From NCBI GenBank assembly GCA_021018995.1, contig CM037590.1:38504287-38568286 (forward strand): a stretch of DNA of 64,000 bases. The letters run 5' to 3'. This DNA is from Chloranthus sessilifolius (lineage: Eukaryota; Streptophyta; Magnoliopsida; Chloranthales; Chloranthaceae). The stretch's first letter is position 1. The number at the start of each line of letters is the position of its first letter. The translations under genes were made by a program, and so were the position numbers. This document shows positions 1 to 12,300 of the stretch, one piece after another. Under the pieces are notes generated by a model that was given only the letters and a program-made list of their open reading frames with translations, did no database searches and was not told the DNA's origin.

Positions 1-1490
1 ATTTTGACCTTTAAAATATTATATTTGTAAAATTGCTAAAACACCAAAATTGTAGAGCTCGTTGTCTTCTTTCCAACCCGTAAAAATCATCTCAATATGA
101 GTTCGGAGTAAAAAGTTATGATCAAAATACTGAGACTGTATCTGTTAAAGAGTTAGGCCGAGTTTCAAGAAAATTTGGGAAAATTGATGAATCGAGTAAT
201 AGACTTGATCAATCGAGTTGGACCCGAATCTTTATATTTTTAAAGTAAAAAATTAGTCAAAATTGAGAAAAAAAAGTTAGGTTTCGAAATTAGACCCAAT
301 TTAAGGGAAAATTAGAGTTAAGGTCAGGTCTCTCCCTTTGGGGAGCCTTTTATTTTCCTTAGCATTGTTCTTTCTATTTTCTAATTTTAGGTCCTAGATT
401 AGTTTAATTTCTGCATTTGAAGAAGGATTGTACCGGATTAGTTTAATTTATGCATGTGAATTTTGTTGAAGCCCTTTATGAGATTTTAATGTCATTTTAA
501 ATTTTTATCTTTATTTTGTTATTTATTTCTATCGTGTATGACTAGTTTCATTGGGGATGAGGATCTAATAAATCTCATCCGATGTATTCATTCATAATAA
601 TACAAATCTACAGATTGAGATGTGAGATTATTTTAATGGCCCTGATATTATTATCGATATGGATATAGTCCGATTGTAATTTGAAATCTATGAGCTAATC
701 ATGCCCGATGATTTTAGATCTGTAATGGTGATTCTAACTTAATTACTGTTTTATCAGGGTTAAGTTCTACCACTATATGAGGTGTGAGTGTTAATCATAC
801 ACTCATGAGATGTTAATCATACATTTTCGTGATTTTAGATAGGTAGTGTAGACTTTACCCGAGGAGTAAGTTTCAATTACCATATGAGGTGTGAGTGTTA
901 ATCATACACTCATGAGGTGTGAGTGTTAATCATACACTCATGAGGTGTTAATCATGCATCTCCTGATCTTAGATCGGTAGTATGGAATTTTCATAGAGAT
1001 TGGGTTCTGAATACTATTTGAGGTGTGAGTGTTAATCATACACTCATGGGATGTTAATCATATATATCTGTGATCTCAGATATGTAATTTAGAATTCATG
1101 TGTACTCGGGTCTCGTACTTGCACATAGACATCTTTTGTGAATCTCATATCTTAATCACAGATTTGTATTGCATGAATAATGAACCTACGATGGGAGGAT
1201 TTAGTATCTCAATCATTATCTTTCATTATCTGTTTAAATTTTAATTTTTTGTTTAGTATTTAACTCATCTATCAAACGAATCTTTAAACTAGTTAAATAC
1301 CGTGTTAGATCTATGGTAATTCTTTTGGTTAATTACTATTTCATCTTCTGAATTTTCTAACTAATCCTTGTGGGAACGATTTCGTACTTCGCACTCACTA
1401 TCTGCAAATCGATTCATACGCTTGTGAGTAAAACATATTTAAAATCATACACTCAAGCAAAATCATCGTTAGACTAGTTCTGCCAACAAT
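1..1490. mobile_element. Remnant of a long LTR (probably Gypsy-type)
   Basis: No gene is visible. The stretch is AT-rich, and its end (about 1370-1490: a gtgggaacgattt segment, then a cytosine-rich 'cacttcgcactc' type segment, ending gccaaca) resembles the 3' part of the long LTRs of plant Ty3/Gypsy elements. The 5' side lies outside the window, so no pair or target duplication can be checked. The family assignment is an inference from sequence style only. Confidence 0.35.
779..1062. repeat. Four copies of a 28-bp unit containing a perfect palindrome
   Basis: The 28-bp unit starts at 779, 886, 914 and 1020. Each holds the inverted motif GAGTGTTAATCATACACTC (GAGTGT, a 7-bp loop, ACACTC). The spacings are 107, 28 and 106 bp, so a larger unit of about 106 bp is also repeated. 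A shorter 'gaTGTTAATCATACA' variant follows most copies. It lies inside the LTR-like remnant. Confidence 0.75.
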
Positions 1491-1659
1491 CCACAAGTCC
1501 CCGACCGTTCCCCCGTCAGCTTCCTGCATAATTCCCAAACACGCTCCAAGCGAGAGCGACTAGAGCAGAGGGGGAGCGTTTCCAAATAGACAATCTCTCT
1601 CCATCTTTGGGAGATGTAGTGATACTCTTGACTGCCAAATCAATGAAAGGTCAAAAGTG

Positions 1660-1885
1660 TGCTTTGGTAATGCTCAACTAGTATCCTCTTCTACTTCTGG
1701 AAGTAAAGGTTGTGGGTTTTAATCGCCACTCCTGCTCTCACCTTTTGTGCTGGTCTCAGTGTGCTATGTTAGAAATAGATCCTCTTTGCATACAAGTTTG
1801 TACAAACACTACATTTAGGCTGTCTATCCCGAATTGCATCCTAAGAATCAGAAAAGAAAAGAAGTCTGCTTTGGCTGATTTGTAT
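1660..1885 (+). mobile_element. Degenerate tRNA-derived SINE, copy 1
   Basis: An A-box-like TGCTCAACTA at 1671-1680 and a B-box-like GGGTTTTAATCGCC at 1713-1726 are spaced as in a Pol III promoter. A body similar to the SINE at 45680-45870 follows, sharing 'tgtgct', 'ctctttg', 'caagt', 'cactacat' and 'ctgtcta' in the same order. It ends in an A-rich tail near 1850-1865. The boxes are mutated, so it is an old copy and not a tRNA gene. Confidence 0.55.
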
Positions 1886-2487
1886 GCCCATAAATATGGA
1901 AGTTGGGTTGGGCCTTAATATTTGGCCCAATGTTAACCATATGAGTCAATGAGTGGACTTTTGACTCTTGAGACACCTTCCGGTCTGCCCAAGTAAGTTG
2001 ACACGAGGTACCTGATCCGTGTACTGTTGGCATTGATTGGTCAATCCCTCTCCGCCAGAGGGAGATGTGCTGATATTTCTTACTACTAAATCAGTAACAA
2101 GTGGAAGGTTAAAAGCAGACCTTCACAGATTTTTGTGCTCATGAATATCCATGCACGTCCCAAAGCTCGACAATATGTGATATGGCACAAATAGATTGAC
2201 CCGAACACCAGATCCAGCACTCGGGTCGGATGCGTAATACCCACTCAAAATACACCTCCGGCGCAAGTTAGCACGGGACACACATGCCCAAATTAGCGTA
2301 GCGGCTGGAGATTGTGCTTTGGGTTAATAAAAGAGGGCACGGTGGCTTAGGGAAGAAAGCTACCCGTTCTGCCCGGTCTGCCCGTTTCTCTCGATACCAA
2401 GTACCCCCTTCCCTTCGCCGTCTGGCGTGGTCTAAAAAAAGCACCGTTTCCTTCGTTTTCGGTCTCTCTTTCTCCCTCTAGATCGCG
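1886..2487. other. Region upstream of the SUO-like gene
   Basis: No coding region is convincing. A segment at about 2046-2130 (gggagatgtgctgata..., ctactaaatcagtaa) repeats in diverged form the segment at 1606-1665, so an old tandem duplication spans the SINE. From about 2330 the DNA becomes C/T-rich (2370-2480), typical of a plant core promoter and 5' leader. No convincing TATA box was found. Confidence 0.4.
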
Positions 2488-2502
2488 AAACCCTAACCCT
2501 AA
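2488..2502 (+). promoter_or_regulatory. Telo-box (AAACCCTAA) in the SUO leader/promoter
   Basis: AAACCCTAACCCTAA contains the plant telo-box AAACCCTAA. It is a common element near the transcription start of housekeeping and translation-related plant genes and is bound by TRB/AZF-type factors. It sits next to a CT-rich stretch, about 290 bp upstream of the predicted start codon. Two repeats only, so it is not an interstitial telomere. Confidence 0.6.
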
Positions 2503-2657
2503 CGTTGCATCAAAAATCTCTATGTTTCTTCATATTTCATGAAATCACCTCTAGATCCGAACTCTTGATCTCATCCTGGTCAATTCGATCCCTCTATCGA
2601 TCATATCCATTTGAAAAATCTCGAAGTTTGGGGTTTTTGATATTTTCTTCGATCGAG

Positions 2658-2720
2658 ATGTCGATCGGAGGGTTGGATACAGATCTGGGGTTCTCCAACG
2701 AGCGAATTATCGGTTTCTAG
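2658..2720 (+). other. Upstream ORF (20 codons) in the SUO leader
   Basis: An ATG at 2658 opens a 20-codon frame ending in TAG at 2718-2720, 67 bp before the predicted main ATG at 2788. Further upstream ATGs occur at 2522 and 2540 (each soon closed). Another at 2756 runs through and overlaps the main start, ending at 2794. If the leader is as drawn, translation of the main frame would be attenuated, or the true start differs. Confidence 0.4.
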
Positions 2721-2787
2721 GGATCTGTTGCGGAGCATTGATTACGGCCGTATTGATGTTTCTCGTTCGAGGCAGCGGTGGCGGCAC

Positions 2788-4122
2788 ATGTTAGCTGAAG
2801 ATTCGTTCTGCAAGGTATTTTATTTTTCGTTCTATAGGCAGTGTTTGGGTTTCATTAGTAGATTGATTGATTTATCTTGTTTTTTAGGGTTTGTTTGAGG
2901 CAAACAAAGGATATAGTGTGAAAATAGGCTGTAACTGTAATACACATATCTTTGGTATGTAAGGTCAAAACAGAAACATGGTATCAACAAATTAGAACCT
3001 AAATTCATTATTTTTTGAATCGTTATTGTTTGCGAGTTTACCATATTGGTCTATAAGAACACGGTCATTGAAAGAAGAAAATATTTATCATCTGACATTA
3101 AAGATTTTTGTTTGCATTGGAAGATATATGTGGACTGTTTTGGTTGAAGTTGGAGACAAATAAATCACGAACAACAAAAAAAGAAAAAAGAGGCAGAGGT
3201 ACTGTAAGAAAAAAATGGAGATTATGTGTATAATATAAGATAGATTATATTATTTATGTATTTATATATGTTTATGGATTGGTAAAAACATGTATTGTGA
3301 TAATAGAGGTGAAATATCATATATTTGGGCTAACAAATTTGAGAAATCACAAGCAAGATATTAAATTATGGTTGTAAATTAAACGCCAATGTTTATTTTT
3401 TTGTAGTTGTCGAGAGTGAGGATCTTGTTGATTGTAGGATTAGTGATTTATTACATATATTTCTGTATTTTGCGTGGATTTTGGGCAAGACATGGAGGGA
3501 GATTATGGGCTTGAAGTTGGTAGGATTTTTATTTAGTTTTGATTGATGTGCAATGGCCTTCAGGTTATTCTTGGGCCCTAGATTGGACTAATTGGTTTTG
3601 AGGCAGATAACATGCCCTCTTCACTTTTGCTTAGGATTTTAGTTATAAGATTTCACTTTTTCCATGTTCCTTGTGCAGGTTTTGTTAAACTTCTTAATTT
3701 TAATGGTTTGGCTGTGAAATTTTCAAGTTTGTAAGTGTTTCGTGCATGGGCAGCTAGCAGTGGGAAATTATTGGTATTTTATGGAAAGATCACCATGTTA
3801 CAGCACTTCGCTTTCTCCTCTCCCCTCTCCCCCACCCCCGAATGTTTCCAATGATTTCAAATCTCTTGATCTTTCACCTTGATCTTGAAACATGGTTTTC
3901 TTACTTTTTTGGAGGGAGATGTGCAAACACTGCATTACGGTGGCTGCAAGTCTGCGAGTTGAAATGAACTTGAGTAATAGCATTGGGTGTACAGAAAAGA
4001 AATTCCAGATCCATGGAAGTCTTTGATTATTGGTGAAATAATTGACATTCATAAGTATTTAGTAGTTACAGTTAATCACCTCAGGTGACCAATTAGACTG
4101 ATGGCTGTTTTGCTAGAAAGGG

Positions 4123-4204
<82 letters not shown>

Positions 4205-6352
4205 CCAGAAGCAGACCCCAATTAGATGGGATAAGGCGTTGATGATGATGGTTATGATATTATCTTGTTCTGGGGATTCGATGCACCTCGTGTAATTTCC
4301 ATCTTTCCCCCAAATTTCTGGTATTGATTTTCCTTACCTTTTTAATCAATAAAATCACTGTTGATCAATAAAAAGTGAAATGTAGGTCCCTGGAGATTAT
4401 ATTTCTTTCAGAATTCTTTTTTGTTAACCCAACTTGGTCTCAATATCCATAACTGGGTTTTCTTAGTAGGGCAGTACAAGATGTGAATCATCACTCTATA
4501 ACGGTGATTGCAATGTCATGCTAATGGGACTTTTGTTACATTGTAATGGACTCGAGCAAGTTCATTTGGTGGGGCGCCAAGAAAGTTCACGTTTCTTGGA
4601 GATCAACTTTGATTATCGACAAAATACTTGATTGTTCTTAGAATTGACAGTTAACATTTAATTACTTCCGAAGAGAGGCCAATGTGGTTACCAACTTTTT
4701 GGTTACTGGATTTATAGAGCTCTATTTTGTATTGTGGATGGGATGCACCTTATGTAATTTCCTTTTTTTTTTTCTAACTTATTTATTGTATATATCTTTT
4801 TCATTGATTCATCAATAACAACGTGAGATGTTGTTTCCTTTCGTTAGCCTACCGCCATAAAGATTAACTTACATATGAGATGCTCTTTTTAGCTCTTTCT
4901 TCATGATGCAACTTGTACCAAAGTTTACTTGTTCTTGTAATCATCGGATAACTTTAAGAATGCAAAATCTTTTTAATTTGCATGCCAGAGTCTGGACTTG
5001 ATATGTTAGTGCACATTTCCTCAGTGTTTTGCAATAACAGATCATTGTAGCCACCTGATAGTGAGAACTAAATAATGGGTTGAATAAATAAGATGCCCAG
5101 GATTATACTCTCAAGTCTCAATTTACATGGAAGGGTAGTATTGAGGGTTTGAATGTGAAGTTATTTGTAGTTGGTAAGTCGTTGAGACTTACACTGATCA
5201 GGTTTGGTTTCAGTGAACACTGAATACCTCCACATCTAAAATCTTAGTCTTAGGTATTGGTTGCAGATATTCATGCATCCTCTTTTAGAAGTGAAATTTT
5301 AAAACAAGTTCAACAGGACATAAATAGATCATATATTTAAAGAATGGTTGGAATATAAATTATTCGAAAAATGAGAAATAATAGGATGTTTGATTTTTCC
5401 AGTGTGTCTTCTACTCCCTGACAGCTGCACTTAATGAACTATGTAAAAGTTCTAAATTATAGGGAAGTTTGTGTGAAAAAAACCATGCCCTTGGATTCTT
5501 TAACATGGTCTGCAAGGCGTAGAAAATGCCATGTATGAAGTGATATTTAGTCTTGTCTATATGCACATACCTCCCTAACATAGGTTTTATCATGGATCAA
5601 AATATCGTCCGATACCGATACGTATCGGTATCGGACGTGAACGATACGGTACATTAAATGTACCGTATCGCTCATTTGTATTGCAAATACCGGACGATAC
5701 ATTCAATGTATTGTCCGTTACACTACTGTTCCGGTACGTATCGTCCGGTACGTACCGGTTTTTTGACCGGACGATACGTACCGGTTTTCCGGCATTTTAA
5801 CCCATGGGTTTTATATAATTACAAAAGCTTAAACATCATTTCATTTTGTTTACACTGTATTTTCTTCTTTAGTTGTTTTTATAATTTTTCAACAAAAAAT
5901 TGAAGGTATCATTTGACACATATTGTACAGAAATCATTAGGTTCTTTTAATGGCCTGTATATGCTAAAGTACCAGATATTGATCCCTAATGAAAAGAGGC
6001 AATTTTCCCTCATCATGAAATAAGTATTTATGAGTAGTTATCATGAATGAGATCAACAAAAGTCAGTGACAAAAAGCAACGTAACATTTCACACTTGGCC
6101 TTGATAGAACAGGAAATGGTTCTTAAAATTCTGATTGAATCAGTTGAAGTAGGCCAAATTCTGTTGTAACTTATTCCTGTATACAGTATTGAATACCGAT
6201 CAAAAAGAGAAAAACAACGTTGAACATATTTTTTTGGTTGATGTTGAACAGCTAGGAGGAGGCATCAATGTCAAATCATAAATTCAATATCCGCAGGTGA
6301 CATAGCATACTTGTCATAGTATTGGCTTGATTATCTATATATACATATATGT

Positions 6353-6395
<43 letters not shown>

Positions 6396-9300
6396 CACTA
6401 AGCTCATTTGGATCTCTCCGTGGCACCCAAAACACTGTTTGGGTGCGACATGGAGCTCTAGTAAGTTGTATAGATCAATTTAAAAAAAATAATATTCAGA
6501 ACTGAATTTTAAACTTAAGAATCAAATTTTTACTATTTCAACGGCCCAGATGTTAAGCCTAAAAAGTACATGGTGGAGAAGTTATCTTAATTTTTTTAAT
6601 AAAATGTTCTAAAGAAAATTCAAAAAGATTTCTTTGGACTTGCTGCGGGTGAGCATAAAAAATAGAAATACTACATGGTGAAGTGGGAAGAGGCTAGAGA
6701 ATCAAAGAAAGGAGGGTTCAATTTTTATAGCATTCGTCTTGTGAATAATGCCCTTCATGGATCAAAACATTGTCCGATACCGATATGTATCGTTCGATAC
6801 GTTTCGGTTTTGGACCTGGACGATATGGTGAAATGGGGTTTTCTCGGGGCCCTTAAAAAACAGGCAAATTATTGTTCAAATTATCGTTTGTATCATCCAA
6901 TGTATCGTTCGCATCGTCCAAATTATCGGTCAATTTGTCGTCCGCCCCAGAATTTTATGTTTTTTCTTTGGCCTCTTAGAAACAATCAAATAATCGTTTG
7001 TATCGTCCAATTTGTTGTCCGTATTGTCCAAATTATCGGTTAATTTATCGTTCGTCCCATAATTTTAAGGACTTTTTTGGGATTTAAAAAAAAATAAAAA
7101 TGTACCAAGACGATACGCGATACGTATCGTCCTGGAGGTTTGGACAATATGTGTTGAAAATCCGATTTTTTGATCCATGATGCCCTTATCAAGCAAATGG
7201 TTGTGAGAAATGGGTGGAGCAAATAGGGGTCTCGGAGCATGAGTATTGATGTTGTTGGCAAGATTTTGTCTATTCGGCCAAATGCTTCTTGGCGCTTTGT
7301 CACAAATATTGTCTTCTACATATAAAAAAGACATTTAAAATGGAGTTGGTGAAGGATCACATATCATTTTTCACTTGTTACTTGGTGTGGTGAAATACTT
7401 TTTGGATCGTTCTCCTCTTTGTTAGTGGTTGCCAATATGGAAAAAGGGCTGAAGGCATGTTATGGTTGATTGGGAGATGAAGTTATGTGGTGCCTCTTGT
7501 AGACTGTCAAAAGATGATGAAGCGATACAATGGCTGATGCTTCTTGAGAAACTTGGGGAGTTTATACATCCTTCATGAGTTAATGGGTTTAAGCACTTGC
7601 TAACCAAAGAGTTTTGGAAGGTTTTTGGTGAGTTTGTTCTCTTTGCTATTGGATTTTGAATCTTCGACCATGGTTTGTGGGGCATGAAAGAGACTGGTGC
7701 CACAAGAGTGAATGCATTTTGTTGTACTACATTTTGGACTGACAAATTTAGGCGACTGACATCTTTAGAGACACCTCAAGGGAGGTCATTATTTCCTTTT
7801 CTGGCCTGTGCGGATCTTGATCAAAGCGAGTGCTCTAATTTTTTTCAATAGATGATAAGGGAGGAATGCTATCATTCACGATTGGTAGGAATATTGAAGA
7901 AGAGCGTGATTTGTGCCTTGATCAGAGGATTGGCTTCCTCTTCACATTGCAGGAAGCAAGCTCTGAAGTGACCATCTTTTTTTTTTTTTTTTTTTTTACA
8001 TAGGTAAGCTGGGTCGAATCTGTGACCTTCTAGGTTGCAATATTGTCAACCTTCCATTGTGTTACAGCCCCAAGTTTAACTCAGAAGTAATTCCTTGCAA
8101 AAGAGGTTTTTATTACGGGAGTACTCATGTGAAAACACATGCCCTCTGCCTTTATTTCTCATTTTGGAGTTTGCAGACCATTATAAGTTCTCCCTTTTCT
8201 ACATATCTACTTTTTTTAATAAATTTTAACTCATATATATGCGTACATGTTTGTGGATGATGTAGTACTAATAGCTCAAACAGGGATTCAAATAAAAGAT
8301 AAACTAAGTGGGATGTGCAATTCCGAAGGAACCTCAGAGGCGAGGAGGTTGAGTCGTTCCTTGAGTTGATGAAGGGATTGCCATGGGAGGTTGGCCATCT
8401 GGCTTTAGAGGAATGAAAGGGTGTTCAGAAATACCAGCAGATAAGAAATCGGTTTCCTTATCCTGCAGTGGAGTGGGATGAAGGTGGATTGTGGGCAGGG
8501 AGAAAGGCAGAGGTTAAGGGATTTGTGGGATGAGATGTCCAATTGGTATGGTCCTCTTGGTGCTTCCTATCTACCAGTTTTGTCATCTGGGCTGGGTTTT
8601 CTGGTCCTCTGATACTGGCCCAACTTCTCCTGTCAGATTTCTCCTTTTCTGATCTCAGGTATGTTGTTGCGGTCTGGTGTCTTTTGCTGCCCTAGCTCCT
8701 CACCAGGAGGCTGGTTTTGTTTCTCTTTTTTCTGTTGTCGCCTGTATATTCTATTTGGTTTTAATATTTTTTTTACCTATTTAAAAAAATAAAATAAAAT
8801 GATAACTAGAATTATGGAGGAAGGCCTTAGACTCAAGGGTTTGAAAATTTACCGAACAAAGATGGAAAACATAGAGTGCAAATTTAGTGAAGATGATAGC
8901 GTGGAAGAGGATTTAGTTAAAATAGAAAACCATCTAGTCCCACGGCATAGATTTGGCTATTTAGATTCTTTACAATCAGATGACATATTTGAAGAGGATA
9001 GGATTAATGCAGCCTGGATGAAATGGGGACATGCAACCGGAGTATTGTGTGATCCAATAATTTAAAGAAGGCTGTAAGACCCGCCATACTCTATGGTGCA
9101 TAATGTTGGTTAATTTGTCAGATTTCTCCTTTTCTGTTCTCAGGTGTGTTGTTGCTGTCTGGTGTCTTTTGCTGCCCTAGCTCCTCGCCAGGAAGCTGGC
9201 GTTGTCTCTTTTTCCTGTTGTCGCCTGTATATTCTCTTTGGTTTTAATATATATTTTTACCTATTTACAAAAATAAATAAAATGATAACTAGAATTATGG

Positions 9301-12300
9301 AGGAAGGCCTTAGACTCAAGAGGTTTGAAAATTAGAATAAAGAAGGAAAACATGGAGTGCAAATTTAGTGAACATGATAGCGTGGAAGAAGATTTAGTTA
9401 AAATAGAAAACCATCTAGGGCCACAATGTCATAGATTTGGCTATTTATATTCTTTACAATCAGATGACATATTTGAAGAGGATGTCTCAAATAAGATAAA
9501 TGCAGCCTGGATGAAATGGGGACATGCAACCGGAGTATTGTGTGATCCAATATCCGCCATACTCTATGGTGCATAATGTTGGTTATGAGGAAGCAACAAT
9601 AAGATAGAGTGCATGGGGCTGAGATGCATATCTTAAGATGGATGTGTGGAGTAAGAAGAAAGCATGAATAACAAGTAAATAAGTGCGAAATTGAGAAGCT
9701 AAAGGAAAGAAATTTGGAATGTTGCTTGAGGTGGTTCGGGCATGTCTATCGGAGGCCAGAAGCCAGCCTTGTATGGAGGGTTGAGACACTACAAGCACAA
9801 GAAAGGTGGAGAAGAGGAAGGCCATTGAAGACCTGAAGGGAAGCAGTGAAAAGGGATATAACAGATTGCGATTTTACAAAGAGCTTAGCGCTGATCAGAA
9901 ATAAGTGGAGAAATATGCCTCGCAAAGCCCACTCCAAATAGATGGGATACGGCGATGATGATGATGATGATGATGATTAGGGAACTGAAAAGGATGACAA
10001 ATGATAGCTGTCAAAAGGTCACCAGGTCTATTGTTTGCTGCTCTAAAACCACACCGGTCAAAAGATTCTGAGTGTGTCAATCAATAGCCTGTAGTTGAAC
10101 AGTTAACCTGAATATGGTTACTGGTCCATATATTGTGTGAAAGTGCATTTGTCAGTTGGTTAGAACAGTTCCTGAGCTTCTCTCCGTTCACTTAATGACT
10201 CAAAAGTCAAAACCACTCAGTGCTAGGTTCAACCATCTCACAACAACATCAACTATGGTCAGCTACTTATTTTGCGAGTAAGGATAATTTTTTTTTTTTT
10301 CGCCTCATAGTGGCATCTGCAAATGATGCATCGAGTGATTTGTACTTACAAAATTTTACAATTTTATATTATGGTTTTGGAGATCTAGTTTCAATGCTTT
10401 AGTTGATATCTAAACTTCTGATGTAAATTTGCGGGTTGTTTATAATTGTGCTTTATTTACTGAAAATTAACATTTCAAATGGATTGTGATTTATATCTCC
10501 AGGATTTGCCTCAGAGTTGCTACTGCACTTGATTCTTGTGTTGTTTTCCTACTTTGAAATTTGAATTACTTCATATTTTACTTAAAATTTTATTTTATTT
10601 TATAGGATGGACGCAAGATTAGCGTTGGTGACTGTGCACTTTTCCAGGCTGGTGATTCCCCTCCATTTATTGGATTAATTCGTTGGTTAACATCAGGCAA
10701 AGAGGATTATCTGAAGCTAGGGGTGAACTGGCTCTATCGACCTGCTGACATAAAGCTTGGCAAAGGCATCGTGCTGGAAGCTGCGCCAAACGAAGTCTTT
10801 TACTCATTCCACAAGGATGAGATACCTGCTGCATCATTACTGCATCCGTGTAAAGTCTCATTCCTTCGCAAGGGTGTTGAACTTCCTTCTGGGATATCCT
10901 CATTTATATGCAGGCGAGTGTATGACATTGCAAACAAGTGTTTATGGTGGCTAACTGATCAGGACTACATCAATGTAAGTGTGGTATGACTTTTGTAAAA
11001 ATTTGCAAATAAATCATTATCTCTCGCAGTGTTTTACATGATAAACATACCTTTTTAAATTGGGAGCGACTCCCATGTTACATCGATAATGTCATGAGAA
11101 GCACCCATTTAATCCATGTGGCATATATATATTTTTTATCGTTGTTAGTGTCTCATGTGGATGGCCATCACGTACCATACCCAGCCTAAAAATCACGCAT
11201 ATCAGAGCGTTAGAACATCCGATCAGAGCTCTTTAATATGAACTGTTGAGTGAATATAAACCACATACCATATTATAGTGCTATGATCGGTTGGTTCTAA
11301 TCAAGGATCAAAATTTCGGCCGAAATGACCGAAATTTCGGTCATATTTTGTATGGGATTGAAATTATCGGCCGAAATTTCGGTCCAAATTTTCGGTTTCG
11401 GTCATGCCCGAAACTGAAATTTTGATCCTTGGTTCTAATGGTCCAATATGCGTGATTTTCAAGATGGGTGTGGGTGCTAGTGATCGTCATCCACATGCAA
11501 CACTTAAACTGATTAAACGAATGCATGCCACATGGCCTAAAATTGGTGCTTCTTGTGGTCTTTATCTATAATTGCTTCTCATATCCTACTATTTCTTTTA
11601 AATTTTATATGGTGCTTATCATCTTTATTTACTTTTCTGTAGGATCGACAGGAAGAAGTAGACCTGTTACTAGATAAAACACAAATAGAAATGCATGCAG
11701 CAGTGCAGTCAGGAGGAGGGCGTTCTCCAAAACCATTGAATGGTCCAACATCAGCACAACAGTTAAAGTCTGGTTCAGATAGTGTACAGAATAGCACAGT
11801 CTCGTGTCCTCAAGTTAAGGGCAAGAAAAGAGAAAGGGGCGAACAGGGCCACGAGCCCATCAAGCGAGAACGATCTTTGAAAACGGACGATGGAGATTCC
11901 AGTCATTTTAAACCGGAAATAATGTTAAAGGCCGAAATTGCCAAAATAACAGACAATGGCGGGCTTATAAATTTTGAAGGTGTTGAGAAACTTGTGTATC
12001 TCATACAACTTGATAGAGCCGAGAAGAAAATAGATTTGGCAGGTCGAATAATGATTTCAAACGTAATTGCAGCCACAGACAATATCGATTGCCTTAGTCG
12101 GTTTGTGCAGCTCAGGGGCGTGCCTGTATTGGACGATTGGCTCCAGGAGGTGCATAAAGGGAAGACTGGTGATAGTAGTAGCCCCAAAGAAAGTGATAAA
12201 TCTGTTGAGGAACTTCTTTTAGCTCTGCTTCATGCGCTCGATAAGTTGCCTGTAAATCTCAATGCCCTACGGACTTGTAATATTGGCAAGTCTGTGAACA

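Larger units (their letters stand above)
2815..10605 (+). other. SUO intron 1 (about 7.8 kb), repeat-filled
   Basis: Donor AAG|gtattt at 2815, acceptor tttatag at 10605. Contents in order: a (TA)n tract, a LINE 3' tail, two inverted-repeat elements with GATACGTATCG cores, a (GATA)n tract, LINE zinc-region remnants, a duplicated LINE reverse-transcriptase fragment and a (GAT)n tail. About 2815-4120, 4260-5580, 5820-6340, 7200-8300 and 9990-10600 show nothing I can name. Splice sites are read by eye; the phase match with exon 2 supports them. Confidence 0.7.
10975..11642 (+). other. SUO intron 2 with nested inverted-repeat elements
   Basis: A 668-bp intron, donor gtaagt, acceptor ttctgtag. Nearly all of it is taken up by an outer inverted-repeat element (about 11093-11556) with a second element (11303-11430) inserted in it. 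Confidence 0.75.

Noticed and set aside
779..1062. CRISPR-like array
   Set aside because: Eukaryotic context, irregular spacing, and repeats that include their own spacers; it is an LTR-internal repeat.
2488..2502. Interstitial telomere repeat
   Set aside because: Only two CCCTAAA-type units; matches a promoter telo-box.
4101..4295. 64-aa open frame with a long Tyr-Ile run
   Set aside because: It is the translation of the (TA)n microsatellite; no gene features around it.
6675..7043. 122-aa open frame
   Set aside because: Starts outside and runs through an inverted-repeat element made of iterated words; its repetitive Cys-Ile-Val peptide reflects the DNA repeat.
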